A stretch of 64,000 nt of DNA. Source: Avibacterium gallinarum. GTDB taxonomy: Bacteria; Pseudomonadota; Gammaproteobacteria; Enterobacterales; Pasteurellaceae. The translations under genes and the position numbers were made by a program. Positions within the stretch are counted from its first letter, which is position 1; the number at the start of each line of letters is the position of its first letter. Below the pieces are notes generated by a model, which worked only from the letters and a program-made list of their open reading frames with translations, was not told the DNA's origin and ran no database searches. Below, piece after piece: positions 46,394-55,092 of the stretch. The stretch covers positions 186,001 to 250,000 of the forward strand of contig NZ_PQVJ01000011.1 of NCBI RefSeq assembly GCF_002921135.1, written 5' to 3'.

Positions 46394-46555
46394 CTTCTAT
46401 TTCAATACGCTAGGTTGAATTTTGAAGTGCGGTTATTTTTTGAAGATTTTAAGAAGGACAAAGAAAATTACTTTAAGAATAAATCTCCCCAACTTCTCTT
46501 TACTAAAGATTGGCTTAAAAACAAGCGTACTATGAAATATGAAGGCGTATCATAA
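46394..46555 (+). pseudogene. open 54-codon fragment, possible decayed gene end
   Basis: A frame without stops reads ...FEDFKKDKENYFKNKSP, then DWLKNKRTMKYEGVS before TAA. It has no ATG near its beginning and no ribosome site. The composition looks protein-like, but no family is recognised. It may be the tail of a lost gene at the edge of the capsule locus, or chance. Confidence 0.3.
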
Positions 46556-46610
46556 TTTCTCCCCTTTAATCTATGAAAGGAAAAATTAAATTCCCGTGTA
46601 AATTGCCTTT

Positions 46611-46698
46611 ATTTTTAACAAATTTTTAGAAAAGTAACGCCGAGCGAGAGCGAAGCGAACATCAGGCTTACTTTTCGTGAAGAAAATTTGTTAAAAAT
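46611..46698. repeat. 88-base palindromic element
   Basis: Perfect 16-base outer arms (46611-46626 and 46683-46698) are followed inward by GAAAAGTAA / TTACTTTTC and GCC/GGC pairs around a GAGCGAGAGCGAAGCGAACA-like centre. The size and layout suggest a dispersed intergenic repeat of MITE or REP kind. It is part of the 526-base gene-poor stretch between xerD and the capsule locus. Confidence 0.7.
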
Positions 46699-46734
46699 GA
46701 AGATTAGCAATTTAGTCGGGGGCTTTTTTCTTTG

Positions 46735-46768
46735 CCTACTTTCTTTTGAGCAAACAAAAGAAAGTAGG
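46735..46768. repeat. 14-base perfect inverted repeat
   Basis: CCTACTTTCTTTTG / CAAAAGAAAGTAGG with an AGCAAA loop. It sits 36 bases beyond the 88-base palindrome and may belong to the same composite repeat or act as a terminator for the capsule operon, 104 bases past its last stop. Confidence 0.7.
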
Positions 46769-46871
46769 TCGCACAATGAGCGAAATCTGTTAGTTATTCC
46801 AAAGAAAAGTAATTAGCCAAATAACGATAGCGTAATTAAAAATATTTTAAATTTATGCCTAAATAAAATAA

Positions 46872-48101
46872 TTAATCAATTTTTTCCTTAGGCAAAATCA
46901 CCTTGTTATAAAAACTGCCATTGATTTGGGTTTTATGCAAATGATAAAGATGATATGCCTTAAATGCAGCGGCATCGGGTTGTTGTGGATTGTGCCAAAA
47001 TTCTTCTAATGAGCCTTGGTGGGTTATATCTGGAATGTTGTAATGCGCGCGTCCTAGTGTAATCACGGGCATATTATGGATTAATGCGGATAAGCCGCTG
47101 GTGCTGTTAAGCGTTACCATTCCCTTGCCGTGGCGAAGTAACACAGGCATTGATATGTCATAGACATAAAACAAACGCCCTTGCAGTTCTGGGTGTTCTG
47201 AGAGATAACGCTGAATAACCTGTTTATAGCTGATAAATCCTCGATCCATTGGGTGATGTTTTACGATTAATTTTAGCGAAGTCGGGGCATTTTTTACAAA
47301 AGAATCTAACACATAGATCAAAAATTGTTCTACGCTATCGAAATCGCAATGTACCCTTACTTGGCTATCATCATAAACTTGCAGCGGTAAAATATAAAAA
47401 TCACCTAATTTATTTTTCTTAATTTTACGAATGAAACATTGCTCTTTTATCCAATGACAAACACGCTTCATTCCTGAAATAAGCCATAATTTTATATAAT
47501 AATTTAGATTATAGACTCGATGATGTTTATAATAAGGGAATTCTTTTTCTTTGTATCTGGAGATTACATAATATTGTGTAGCAAGTTTTGCCATTGGGAA
47601 AAAACCGTTTGCTACTGGAATTGGCTGAGAAATAGGGGGAAGTTCTTCAGCTTGCTTTAAAAAAAATTGCTTATCTCTTGGCAACGGTGAATAGGCATTT
47701 ACGCCTTCTTTTTCTAAGGTAACATAGTGCGGACGAAAATAGCCTTCTTCAAATACCCAAAAGGCACACCCTAATTTTTTAGTTACTGCTTTTGCTATAC
47801 GATGGTAACGGCGATTATCGCCAAAGCACACTATTGTATCAATGTTATGATCTTTGCAAAACTGTAATAAGAAAACATCGAAATATTCTAATTTGCTGTT
47901 GTAATCAAAAATAAATTGATTATGAAGTGCTGAGGGAAAAAATAATTTATCACCAGGGTTAAAATTTAATTTATAAACCGTTTTTTGCTGTGTTTCAGAT
48001 AACCAATCCGCCAACTCTTTGAAAAAATGTCCAATAGGCCCTTGTAATAATAAAATCCGTTGTGAACTTGCTACTAACTCGTTTAAATTATTAACAATCA
48101 T
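46872..48101 (-). CDS. kpsS: capsule lipid-anchor Kdo transferase, KpsS type (LipB/PhyB/HcsB)
   Basis: The 409-residue protein resembles KpsS, which adds a Kdo residue to the phosphatidylglycerol anchor of ABC-exported capsules. Recognisable parts are LLLQGPIGHFFKELADWL near 17-34, FGDNRRYHRIAK near 94-105, VFEEGYFRPHYVTLEKEG near 116-133 and LIVKHHPMDRGF near 279-290. In Pasteurella the equivalents are named phyB/lipB. It is the last gene of the leftward capsule transcript, 25 bases after kpsC. Confidence 0.88.
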   Translation of the reverse strand: MIVNNLNELVASSQRILLLQGPIGHFFKELADWLSETQQKTVYKLNFNPGDKLFFPSALHNQFIFDYNSKLEYFDVFLLQFCKDHNIDTIVCFGDNRRYHRIAKAVTKKLGCAFWVFEEGYFRPHYVTLEKEGVNAYSPLPRDKQFFLKQAEELPPISQPIPVANGFFPMAKLATQYYVISRYKEKEFPYYKHHRVYNLNYYIKLWLISGMKRVCHWIKEQCFIRKIKKNKLGDFYILPLQVYDDSQVRVHCDFDSVEQFLIYVLDSFVKNAPTSLKLIVKHHPMDRGFISYKQVIQRYLSEHPELQGRLFYVYDISMPVLLRHGKGMVTLNSTSGLSALIHNMPVITLGRAHYNIPDITHQGSLEEFWHNPQQPDAAAFKAYHLYHLHKTQINGSFYNKVILPKEKID

Positions 48102-48126
48102 TTTGTTCCCTTAGGTATATAAATAG

Positions 48127-50157
48127 CTATTTCAGCCAAAAAGTGCGTACAAAGTAACAATATTTCCCTATTTTTTTGCTTAACCAACTCTTATATAAGC
48201 CCGTATCTTTCAATTGATTTTTTTGCTCCAACAATATCTTAACTGCGGTGCTTGCATTGGTTAATTGCATGGTATTAGGGTTAAGATAAAGTGGATAGTA
48301 TAACAGAGTTCCTGCAATTAACTGCGCTAATGTTAATTTTCTTTTTCTACGTGGTAAGGCATAGGCATCAATCGTTAATCCCCAATGGGCATAAAAAGGT
48401 GAACCGTAACAATATACGGTTTTACCCCGCAATAGTGCTTCAAAGCCAGCTAAAGATGTCATTGTATGTACTTCATCGACTGCTTGAATGCAATCTAAAA
48501 TATTCGCCTCAGTAACAATTTGATCTGCATAAATTAATGCTTGCTCTTGTGCTATGTTACCTTTTCGGTTACCACTTAATACATCTGGGTGTGGTTTATA
48601 AATAATGTAAGCATCAGGGTGAGTTTGTCTAACCTGCTGCAGCAAAGTGAGATTAGATTGACACTGTGGCGAACCAAAGCGAATAGAGGCATCATCTTCC
48701 ACTTGCCCTGGCACTAAAAGGACTTTTTTCTCCGTATTTGGGCGAGCAAAGCCAGTAGATCCTACATTATATTTACCAATATTGGCTTGGATCAGCTGTT
48801 GCTGTATTTCTCGAGCTAAATCTTCATCTTTTTCTGAGAAAACCGTATTCTGCAAAATAGATTCTAGCTGCGAAGGTTGCTGCGGATTAAAATAAATTCC
48901 CAAAGGATCAACCACTAAAGAAAGTGGCGCAACAAGGTTTGAGCCTAATCCAACAGAGCGAATAAAGCCATCTTCCATTCTCCAAATCGGAATATTATTT
49001 TGTTCTGCATAAGCGATGAATTCAGGCTTGCCTTGCCCCCATAGCAATAACTTCGGATTCTCACGCAGTTGAATTTTTTTAAACTTGGTAAGAGAAGAAA
49101 CAAAATGTAAACGGCAATTTGGTAAATGAAAAAAAGGTTTTAACACCGTTTTTTTCCACAAAGAAAGCCCAATGCAATAAAAATCGCCCACTAACACAGA
49201 TTGCCAATGCTTAATCCAGCTTAAATAATGAATGACATCAAAAATATCACCTGTTTCACCAGTAAATGGATTAATGTAGCGGCTATACTGAAAATAAGCG
49301 ACATAGAAAACTTCATTCAGCGATCGTGGCTTGCGGCGTTGTTGTGTGATCAGTTCAGCAACAAAAGGATGGCGATCATCAGTTAAGCCCCAGCCTGCAA
49401 ACCAAGGTACGCCAAAAGTTACTACTTCTTTGCCTTGTAGCAATGCTTCAAATCCCATTTGTGAGGTAACGCAGTACACTTTATCCACCTGCGATAATAA
49501 GGTTGGTGGATTAATGTCTTGGCTAATAATGCTCACACGCGGTTGATCCAATAAATCCGTTAGATATCCCCGTTTCTTCCCTGCAATTACATCAGGGTGT
49601 GTTTTTACCCAAATTTCAGCATCGGGATTTTCTTGCAATGCCGCTTGCAACATCTGACGAAAACTATCTTCATCAGCCAAGCCATATTGCACCGCCATAT
49701 CACCAAATGTTTGATCAATAACTAATACAGTTGGATTTTTATGTTCTGCGGCTACTGGCTCGCAAGGTGCGTGATTATACTTGGATAATTGCCATTCACG
49801 AATCAATGCCATTGCTTGATGAGATTGTTGCGCTTGCTCATCATTTAAGCTGCAACCAGCAATTAACTTTTCCAGTCGTGAAGGTTTTTCGGCTGCGTAG
49901 TAAATGCCCACATCGTCCACAACCAAAGAAAATGGTGGATATCCTTCAACCCCTAATCCGATAGAGCGAAGAAAGCCGTCTTCAATTAATATACATGTAT
50001 AATTAAAGAAATTTCCTAGCCACTTAGCTCTTTTTCCAGAAAATTTTAATCCCCAACCAATAATATATTTCTTTTCAGTTAAATACTTTTCCTTTTCTAA
50101 AAAAGTAAATAGCTGCGGAATTTTCTTTATGGCAAAAGAAGGGATTAATAGGCTCAT
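48127..50157 (-). CDS. kpsC: capsule lipid-anchor Kdo transferase, KpsC type (LipA/PhyA/HcsA)
   Basis: The protein is 676 residues with two related Kdo-transferase modules. Each has a WG-[KQ]...EDGF[LI]RS[IV]GLG...P.SLVVD..GIY block (first near residue 60-95, second near 395-430), and YKPHPDV/VKTHPDV motifs. KpsC alternately adds beta-Kdo residues to build the anchor. I chose the ATG at 50157, one base after the upstream stop; a TTG five codons earlier is the alternative. Presence of kpsC and kpsS defines a group 2-like lipid-anchored capsule. Confidence 0.9.
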   Translation of the reverse strand: MSLLIPSFAIKKIPQLFTFLEKEKYLTEKKYIIGWGLKFSGKRAKWLGNFFNYTCILIEDGFLRSIGLGVEGYPPFSLVVDDVGIYYAAEKPSRLEKLIAGCSLNDEQAQQSHQAMALIREWQLSKYNHAPCEPVAAEHKNPTVLVIDQTFGDMAVQYGLADEDSFRQMLQAALQENPDAEIWVKTHPDVIAGKKRGYLTDLLDQPRVSIISQDINPPTLLSQVDKVYCVTSQMGFEALLQGKEVVTFGVPWFAGWGLTDDRHPFVAELITQQRRKPRSLNEVFYVAYFQYSRYINPFTGETGDIFDVIHYLSWIKHWQSVLVGDFYCIGLSLWKKTVLKPFFHLPNCRLHFVSSLTKFKKIQLRENPKLLLWGQGKPEFIAYAEQNNIPIWRMEDGFIRSVGLGSNLVAPLSLVVDPLGIYFNPQQPSQLESILQNTVFSEKDEDLAREIQQQLIQANIGKYNVGSTGFARPNTEKKVLLVPGQVEDDASIRFGSPQCQSNLTLLQQVRQTHPDAYIIYKPHPDVLSGNRKGNIAQEQALIYADQIVTEANILDCIQAVDEVHTMTSLAGFEALLRGKTVYCYGSPFYAHWGLTIDAYALPRRKRKLTLAQLIAGTLLYYPLYLNPNTMQLTNASTAVKILLEQKNQLKDTGLYKSWLSKKIGKYCYFVRTFWLK

Positions 50158-50158
50158 A

Positions 50159-51178
50159 TTATGACAATCCAATTACATTTAAAATTTGTTGGATTCTATG
50201 TTCCCAAGTATGGTTTGCTAAAACGTAATCAGAGCCAGCTTTTGCTCTTTCCAGATCATCTTTATTTGGTCCATATTTTAAGCGAGCAAATAGTTCTTCC
50301 ATTTCATCAGAATTATTTACTATGTGGCAATAATCGGAAAAGAGACGTTGCACAGATAGAGCAGGTGTAGTTACAGCGATCCCCCCACAAGCTAAAATTT
50401 CAACTAATCTGCGAGAAAACATAGTAGCTGAGTCAGTAATTGTATTTACGTTCAACGATACTAGATAATCTTTATAAACTTGAGCTGTTTGTTGATATTC
50501 TAGTGCAGGAAAAATATCCATATTAGGTAATATAGGGTAACGATAGTTAGGTGATTTTCGATCGGAATTACGATCAAATATAGTTAAGCCAAGACCAGTT
50601 TCAGATGCTGAATGAAATAATTGGTTTTGCCATTCTCTACGTAAGGGGTGGACATGATGGCTATAACTTCCAACAAAATTAGCTCGGTTATATTTAAAAT
50701 TAAAACCAGTAAATGAGTGAAACTTAGGTTGTACAGCAAACATTAATGTATGCACTGAAGCATTTTCACCCATAATAGCCTTATATTTGGGAATACAATT
50801 TTCATCCACAGTAAAAACATGATCGAACAGCTTTGCACTATCAATAAAACGATCAAAATGGACACTGTCTTCTTTATTCCAGAAGACAGTGGGGATTCCT
50901 TTATCCTTCGCTTTTTCAACTAAACGTCGTAATGCATTATTATTGCGTTTTGGGTGATCAGGGTAAGAGGCTATCTTATATTTCCAGCGATTTTTATAGC
51001 CTTGCCAAGCTGATTCAACAAGTAATATTTGTGCAGATTTGAAAGAAAATCTGCTCCAAAAATTACAAGGATAAATTATTAAATCGATATCTTCACAGAT
51101 TAATGATTGGGTAGTTAAAAGATCTCCCACGAAAATAATTTTTAACTGCACACAGCCCCCCATATGCTGAATATGCAT
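50159..51178 (-). CDS. CgeB-like glycosyltransferase
   Basis: The 339-residue protein resembles the CgeB/DUF3880-type GT-B glycosyltransferases. The N-terminal half has VFWNKEDSVHFDRF near 118-131 and the C-terminal half has FSRRLVEILACGGIAVTTPAL near 263-283, the nucleotide-sugar donor end. It probably adds a side sugar or acts in capsule chain initiation. The start is uncertain: ATG at 51178, or a GTG nine codons later preceded by a GGGGGG run. It belongs to the serotype-specific block. Confidence 0.7.
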   Translation of the reverse strand: MHIQHMGGCVQLKIIFVGDLLTTQSLICEDIDLIIYPCNFWSRFSFKSAQILLVESAWQGYKNRWKYKIASYPDHPKRNNNALRRLVEKAKDKGIPTVFWNKEDSVHFDRFIDSAKLFDHVFTVDENCIPKYKAIMGENASVHTLMFAVQPKFHSFTGFNFKYNRANFVGSYSHHVHPLRREWQNQLFHSASETGLGLTIFDRNSDRKSPNYRYPILPNMDIFPALEYQQTAQVYKDYLVSLNVNTITDSATMFSRRLVEILACGGIAVTTPALSVQRLFSDYCHIVNNSDEMEELFARLKYGPNKDDLERAKAGSDYVLANHTWEHRIQQILNVIGLS

Positions 51179-51327
51179 AAATAAAATTTACTATGTTATA
51201 CAACAAATCATAAAATTAAACATTCCATAGCAATCTTAACAAATGAACCCGTTACAAATAAATCAATAAGCTTAAATATGAAATAAGTTTCATTTTTTAT
51301 CTAGAATACCCTTAACTAAACATTGAC

Positions 51328-52941
51328 CTATTCAAGTTCTTCAAGTAAAAGATTGATCACAAGAAAATTTTCATCTTTATCTAGAAAGATCTCGATCGTA
51401 TTACATTCCTGGAGAGATTTAAATGGTGTCTTTACAATCCATCCCCCATAAGGAATAGAATTTCTAATCACTCCTTTTTTGATAACGACATTTCCTGACT
51501 TATAGATTAGTTTGAGAATAAATTTATCATTTGAAATTAAAAGGAAACCTTCATGTTTTTCTATTTTATGCTCACTTGGTATTAAAAATCTTGCACATTT
51601 TTCTATATACCTAGAATCCTCTTCTACTCTGAAGCGATCTGTAATCAAAATATTATTTAAATGAGAAAATTGAACAGTTCTTTCAACATGATAAACATGA
51701 TCTATAGTTACACTACCTTTAATAATTGTTAGATTACCTTCTTTATTAACAATCATATGAGATAAGATTCTACTTTTTTCAGAAGAACCATCTTGATATA
51801 AAGCAATAGGATAAAAATGATCATATTTATAATAAAATGCCCCTGAATGACCTCGCTGAGATTTCACTAAAACATTACAAGGATCCTTCCAATCATAGTT
51901 TAAAAAACCAGCATCTGTAATAATGGGTATTCCATCGTACCAATAGAAGATTGAAGTATCATCCGAATGCTTATGAGTCGTAGATGAATAACCACATTTC
52001 ATAGAAAAATATCTACTTCTAAATCGTTTATGCTTTATTGAATAAAATCCACTATCTAAGGAATAAAACTCTGCATAATCTAATTGATTAGCCATCGTCT
52101 GAGAACTCAAATTACCATCTCCAAAAGGGGGTAGTGTCCCATTAGGCAATGCTATTAAGTCTAGAGTATGTTGGGCAATTTTCATAATATCATCTAGTTC
52201 ATCAGCAATTACCGAATAGCGTGGTTCATATTCTTTAAGAAACAAAAGTTCACAAATTTGCTGCTTTAAAAATTTAATATAAAATTTTTGATATGCTGGA
52301 GTATTTTCATTACATAGACCATATGCATCAAAAGCGCTTTTGATAATTTCAATCAATCTTTTTGATGCTAAATTAATGATATTATTCTCCAATAACGGAT
52401 CGATATTTAGAAATAGTGGAGTATGCAAAAGGGATGAAGCAAGCATCATTCCATGATTATTATTAGCTATATTACTAGGTTGTATAGCCCAGTCAATTAA
52501 TGTTAAAAGTATACTTCTCGCTTTCTTTTTATTAAAAAATTTATTATCCTCTTGCACCAAAAAATAAGTTAGATTCCTTATTTGTTCTGCAACCAAGTGG
52601 TCTCTAGATGTCAAGGTATCAAAAATAATTTGACTCTCCTGACTATTAAGAAAATTATAATAAATATCAATAAAGTTATTTACAAATTCATAGTCATAAT
52701 ATTTATTAAAAATTATTCTTAGCCAAGATAGAGAATGATACCAAAGCATAGTACTTTGATATTGGGGGGTATCAATGGAACTAAACGTATCATTGATATT
52801 ATTTGATAACTGGATATTTAACTTATTTGGGGTGATCGCCTCATAAACATTAGTAGAAACTGGTTTAATACTCCAACTAGGAATAATATCAGAATTTCTC
52901 AAGCTAATATATTCTGAATATTTACTTTTTGGTAATTTCAT
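51328..52941 (-). CDS. heparinase II/III-like protein in the capsule locus
   Basis: The 537-residue protein has an N-terminal helical toroid-like half and a C-terminal beta-rich half. The heparinase II/III-type motif GYSSTTHKHSDDTSIFYWYDG lies near 317-337 (one residue group per strand), then ITDAGFLNYDW. This resembles uronate polysaccharide lyases such as alginate and heparin lyases. No signal peptide is present, so it would act in the cytosol on nascent or misdirected chain. It may trim capsule or be an epimerase-like relative. It sits 46 bases after the asparagine-synthase-like gene. Confidence 0.7.
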   Translation of the reverse strand: MKLPKSKYSEYISLRNSDIIPSWSIKPVSTNVYEAITPNKLNIQLSNNINDTFSSIDTPQYQSTMLWYHSLSWLRIIFNKYYDYEFVNNFIDIYYNFLNSQESQIIFDTLTSRDHLVAEQIRNLTYFLVQEDNKFFNKKKARSILLTLIDWAIQPSNIANNNHGMMLASSLLHTPLFLNIDPLLENNIINLASKRLIEIIKSAFDAYGLCNENTPAYQKFYIKFLKQQICELLFLKEYEPRYSVIADELDDIMKIAQHTLDLIALPNGTLPPFGDGNLSSQTMANQLDYAEFYSLDSGFYSIKHKRFRSRYFSMKCGYSSTTHKHSDDTSIFYWYDGIPIITDAGFLNYDWKDPCNVLVKSQRGHSGAFYYKYDHFYPIALYQDGSSEKSRILSHMIVNKEGNLTIIKGSVTIDHVYHVERTVQFSHLNNILITDRFRVEEDSRYIEKCARFLIPSEHKIEKHEGFLLISNDKFILKLIYKSGNVVIKKGVIRNSIPYGGWIVKTPFKSLQECNTIEIFLDKDENFLVINLLLEELE

Positions 52942-52986
52942 TTCATTCCTTAAATATAATATAAAGTTAAAATTGGATAAGTAATA

Positions 52987-54729
52987 CTAAATTTGACTAT
53001 AATCTGCAAGAGACCTGAGTCTTGATGCTAAACTAGAAAAGTTACGCGGGCTATGTTTTTTAGCCCATAAAATCAATTCATTCAACTCATCATTTAATAC
53101 TAAAGATAATTCTGTCTTCCTAGAATTTAATATATCAATAGAATCTAAGATTTCTCTATCTAAGATCTTATCAAAATCCCACTCTGAAACTTTAGGTACC
53201 GTTGGCCTCTGATATCCTCTTGTCTCCTCAATATTCTGTACTATGTCTATCGCTGGAGATACTTTAATAATATCATGATTTGAGCGAGGTAAATGATAGA
53301 TTGAATTAAAAATTCTCTCATCAGTTGGAGAATCAAATTCAAAATACGCAAGTTTATCATCGAAACAACGTATAACATCAAATAAAACACGACCTGTAAC
53401 TTGTTCACTTAAAGGAAGAGAACGAGAAGCTTCTAATAATGATGGAGAAGTTGCTACATTAATAATATACATAGATTCATGTATAGATTGTCTTTGGCCA
53501 AAATGAAAACGATTCCTAAAATTCAAATAGTGCGCATCCAATTTATGTCCAATAGTGTTTCCAGGCAGAGTATTAAACGTTTCCAATAATGAATTAATAT
53601 AACCTGGCACAAATTCATTTCCGAAGCGTTTATCTTTGAATTCATATAAAAGATTAGATAAGTAACTATCAGTGCTTAGTACAGTTGGATCAGCTGTATT
53701 AAATAGCATAGTTCTCCAATATTCTCTGTATAATTCCCCTCCTCCACCTAACATTCGGATACAGGGTATTCTAGATAAAGAATACATTGGACGAATATCA
53801 GATGGGGTTATCCAATGATACGTTCCAAATACTTGAGAGCGCCTTCTTTCCATATTTTGATCTGGCGTATATACAGAATACCCGATGGGTACAGGTCTAT
53901 TTTGATAACTACCTCCATATTGTTTTACGAGGCCACTTGCTATATTTAAATCAGTGGTCAATCCAGGCGTGCTTGGATTAGCTATTGTGTTAAATACAAC
54001 ATCTCTTATCCTACCAGAGGCAACTAAAGCACCAAAAACAACTCTACTATCTCTACCCCCACTTAGATCAGCTATTACAGGGAAACCACTATCTAATAAA
54101 ATATTTACATTATCTATTATTTCCTGAGCACCTTGTCGGATAAGTTGCCAGTATTCTTCTGGTGATTTCTCTTGAAAGTCACTTCTCAAATAAACTTGTT
54201 CTGTTTGAATCTTACCACCTATAATCTTTACTGCAGCTCCAGCTGGTAATAAACGAACCCCCTGAATTGGAGTGTCAAATGTATTCAGAGAGTAAGAAAA
54301 TCCACCGTTATTATAAGTAGAAATCAAAGACAAAGGAATATCTACTTTATTAATCAATAGGAATAATAAATGCAGCCTATTAGAAATAAAACAATCTGAA
54401 AAATAAGTCACTCCCATTCCAAAAGGATCTGGCTGAACTAAAGCAGTATGGCTTGACAAGTCAACAAACACATAATTTCCAACACCATACTTGTTAGGTA
54501 GAGAATTTATGCGCCTCGGTCCAATATAGAAATCAGAATCCAATATGCCTAGCCCAGACAAAAAGCGATCACCTAACTGATTATTCCATACATAAGCAGT
54601 ATAACCAATTTTTTTTATTTCGCTCGCTCCTAAAGCAACTAACGTATTTTTAATATATTCATTATTCTTTGTTGTGATTACAAAATCCACCCTAGAATCT
54701 GAATAAGGTATAAATCTTAATTTACTCAT
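52987..54729 (-). CDS. asparagine-synthase-like ATP-dependent amide ligase
   Basis: The 580-residue protein has a PP-loop ATP motif (DLSGGRDSR, residues 221-229) and the preceding IQGVRLLPAGAAVKI strand typical of class B asparagine synthetases. The N-terminal region occupies the place of the glutaminase domain, but the sequence begins MSKLRF, without the catalytic Cys2. It therefore cannot use glutamine in the normal way. I infer that it activates a carboxylate, possibly the ManNAcA carboxyl of the capsule, for amide formation with another amine donor. No proof of substrate exists here. Confidence 0.68.
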   Translation of the reverse strand: MSKLRFIPYSDSRVDFVITTKNNEYIKNTLVALGASEIKKIGYTAYVWNNQLGDRFLSGLGILDSDFYIGPRRINSLPNKYGVGNYVFVDLSSHTALVQPDPFGMGVTYFSDCFISNRLHLLFLLINKVDIPLSLISTYNNGGFSYSLNTFDTPIQGVRLLPAGAAVKIIGGKIQTEQVYLRSDFQEKSPEEYWQLIRQGAQEIIDNVNILLDSGFPVIADLSGGRDSRVVFGALVASGRIRDVVFNTIANPSTPGLTTDLNIASGLVKQYGGSYQNRPVPIGYSVYTPDQNMERRRSQVFGTYHWITPSDIRPMYSLSRIPCIRMLGGGGELYREYWRTMLFNTADPTVLSTDSYLSNLLYEFKDKRFGNEFVPGYINSLLETFNTLPGNTIGHKLDAHYLNFRNRFHFGQRQSIHESMYIINVATSPSLLEASRSLPLSEQVTGRVLFDVIRCFDDKLAYFEFDSPTDERIFNSIYHLPRSNHDIIKVSPAIDIVQNIEETRGYQRPTVPKVSEWDFDKILDREILDSIDILNSRKTELSLVLNDELNELILWAKKHSPRNFSSLASRLRSLADYSQI

Positions 54730-55092
54730 AAAATACCCTTTTTACGGTTAACAACAAAATGAGACTACACCAATCTTGCTAATTATTACTTTAGCATATT
54801 ATATTAAATATAAATTTCATTGTTTAAATAAATCTTACCTTAGAATGCAAATCTAAAATGCCGATCTCCCTATTATCAACACTTCATTATACTATGCGCA
54901 GAATTTAGACCATAATAACATGATTTTACCAAAAAATGTAGAAATATATGATACGATGCCAAAGTTATAAATTTTCTATCTCCCTTATCACATTTACGAT
55001 CCCTATTTTAATAAAATGTGCATTATTACCATATTTTAAATTATCTTAACTCTCACTTGCTTTTAAGTAAGTAAGTAAGTAAGAAATATATG
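54730..55092. other. AT-rich intergenic stretch in the capsule block
   Basis: These 363 bases hold no supportable gene. They are strongly AT-rich with short A/T repeats, the ribosome site AAGGG for the gene starting at 54729, and a five-copy TAAG run at the far end. They probably contain the promoter or leader of the asparagine-synthase-like gene. Confidence 0.5.
55064..55083. repeat. tetranucleotide repeat (TAAG)5
   Basis: Five tandem TAAG units end 9 bases from the stop codon of the double glycosyltransferase. Such repeats slip during replication. At this place the change would alter the intergenic spacing rather than a reading frame. Confidence 0.85.
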
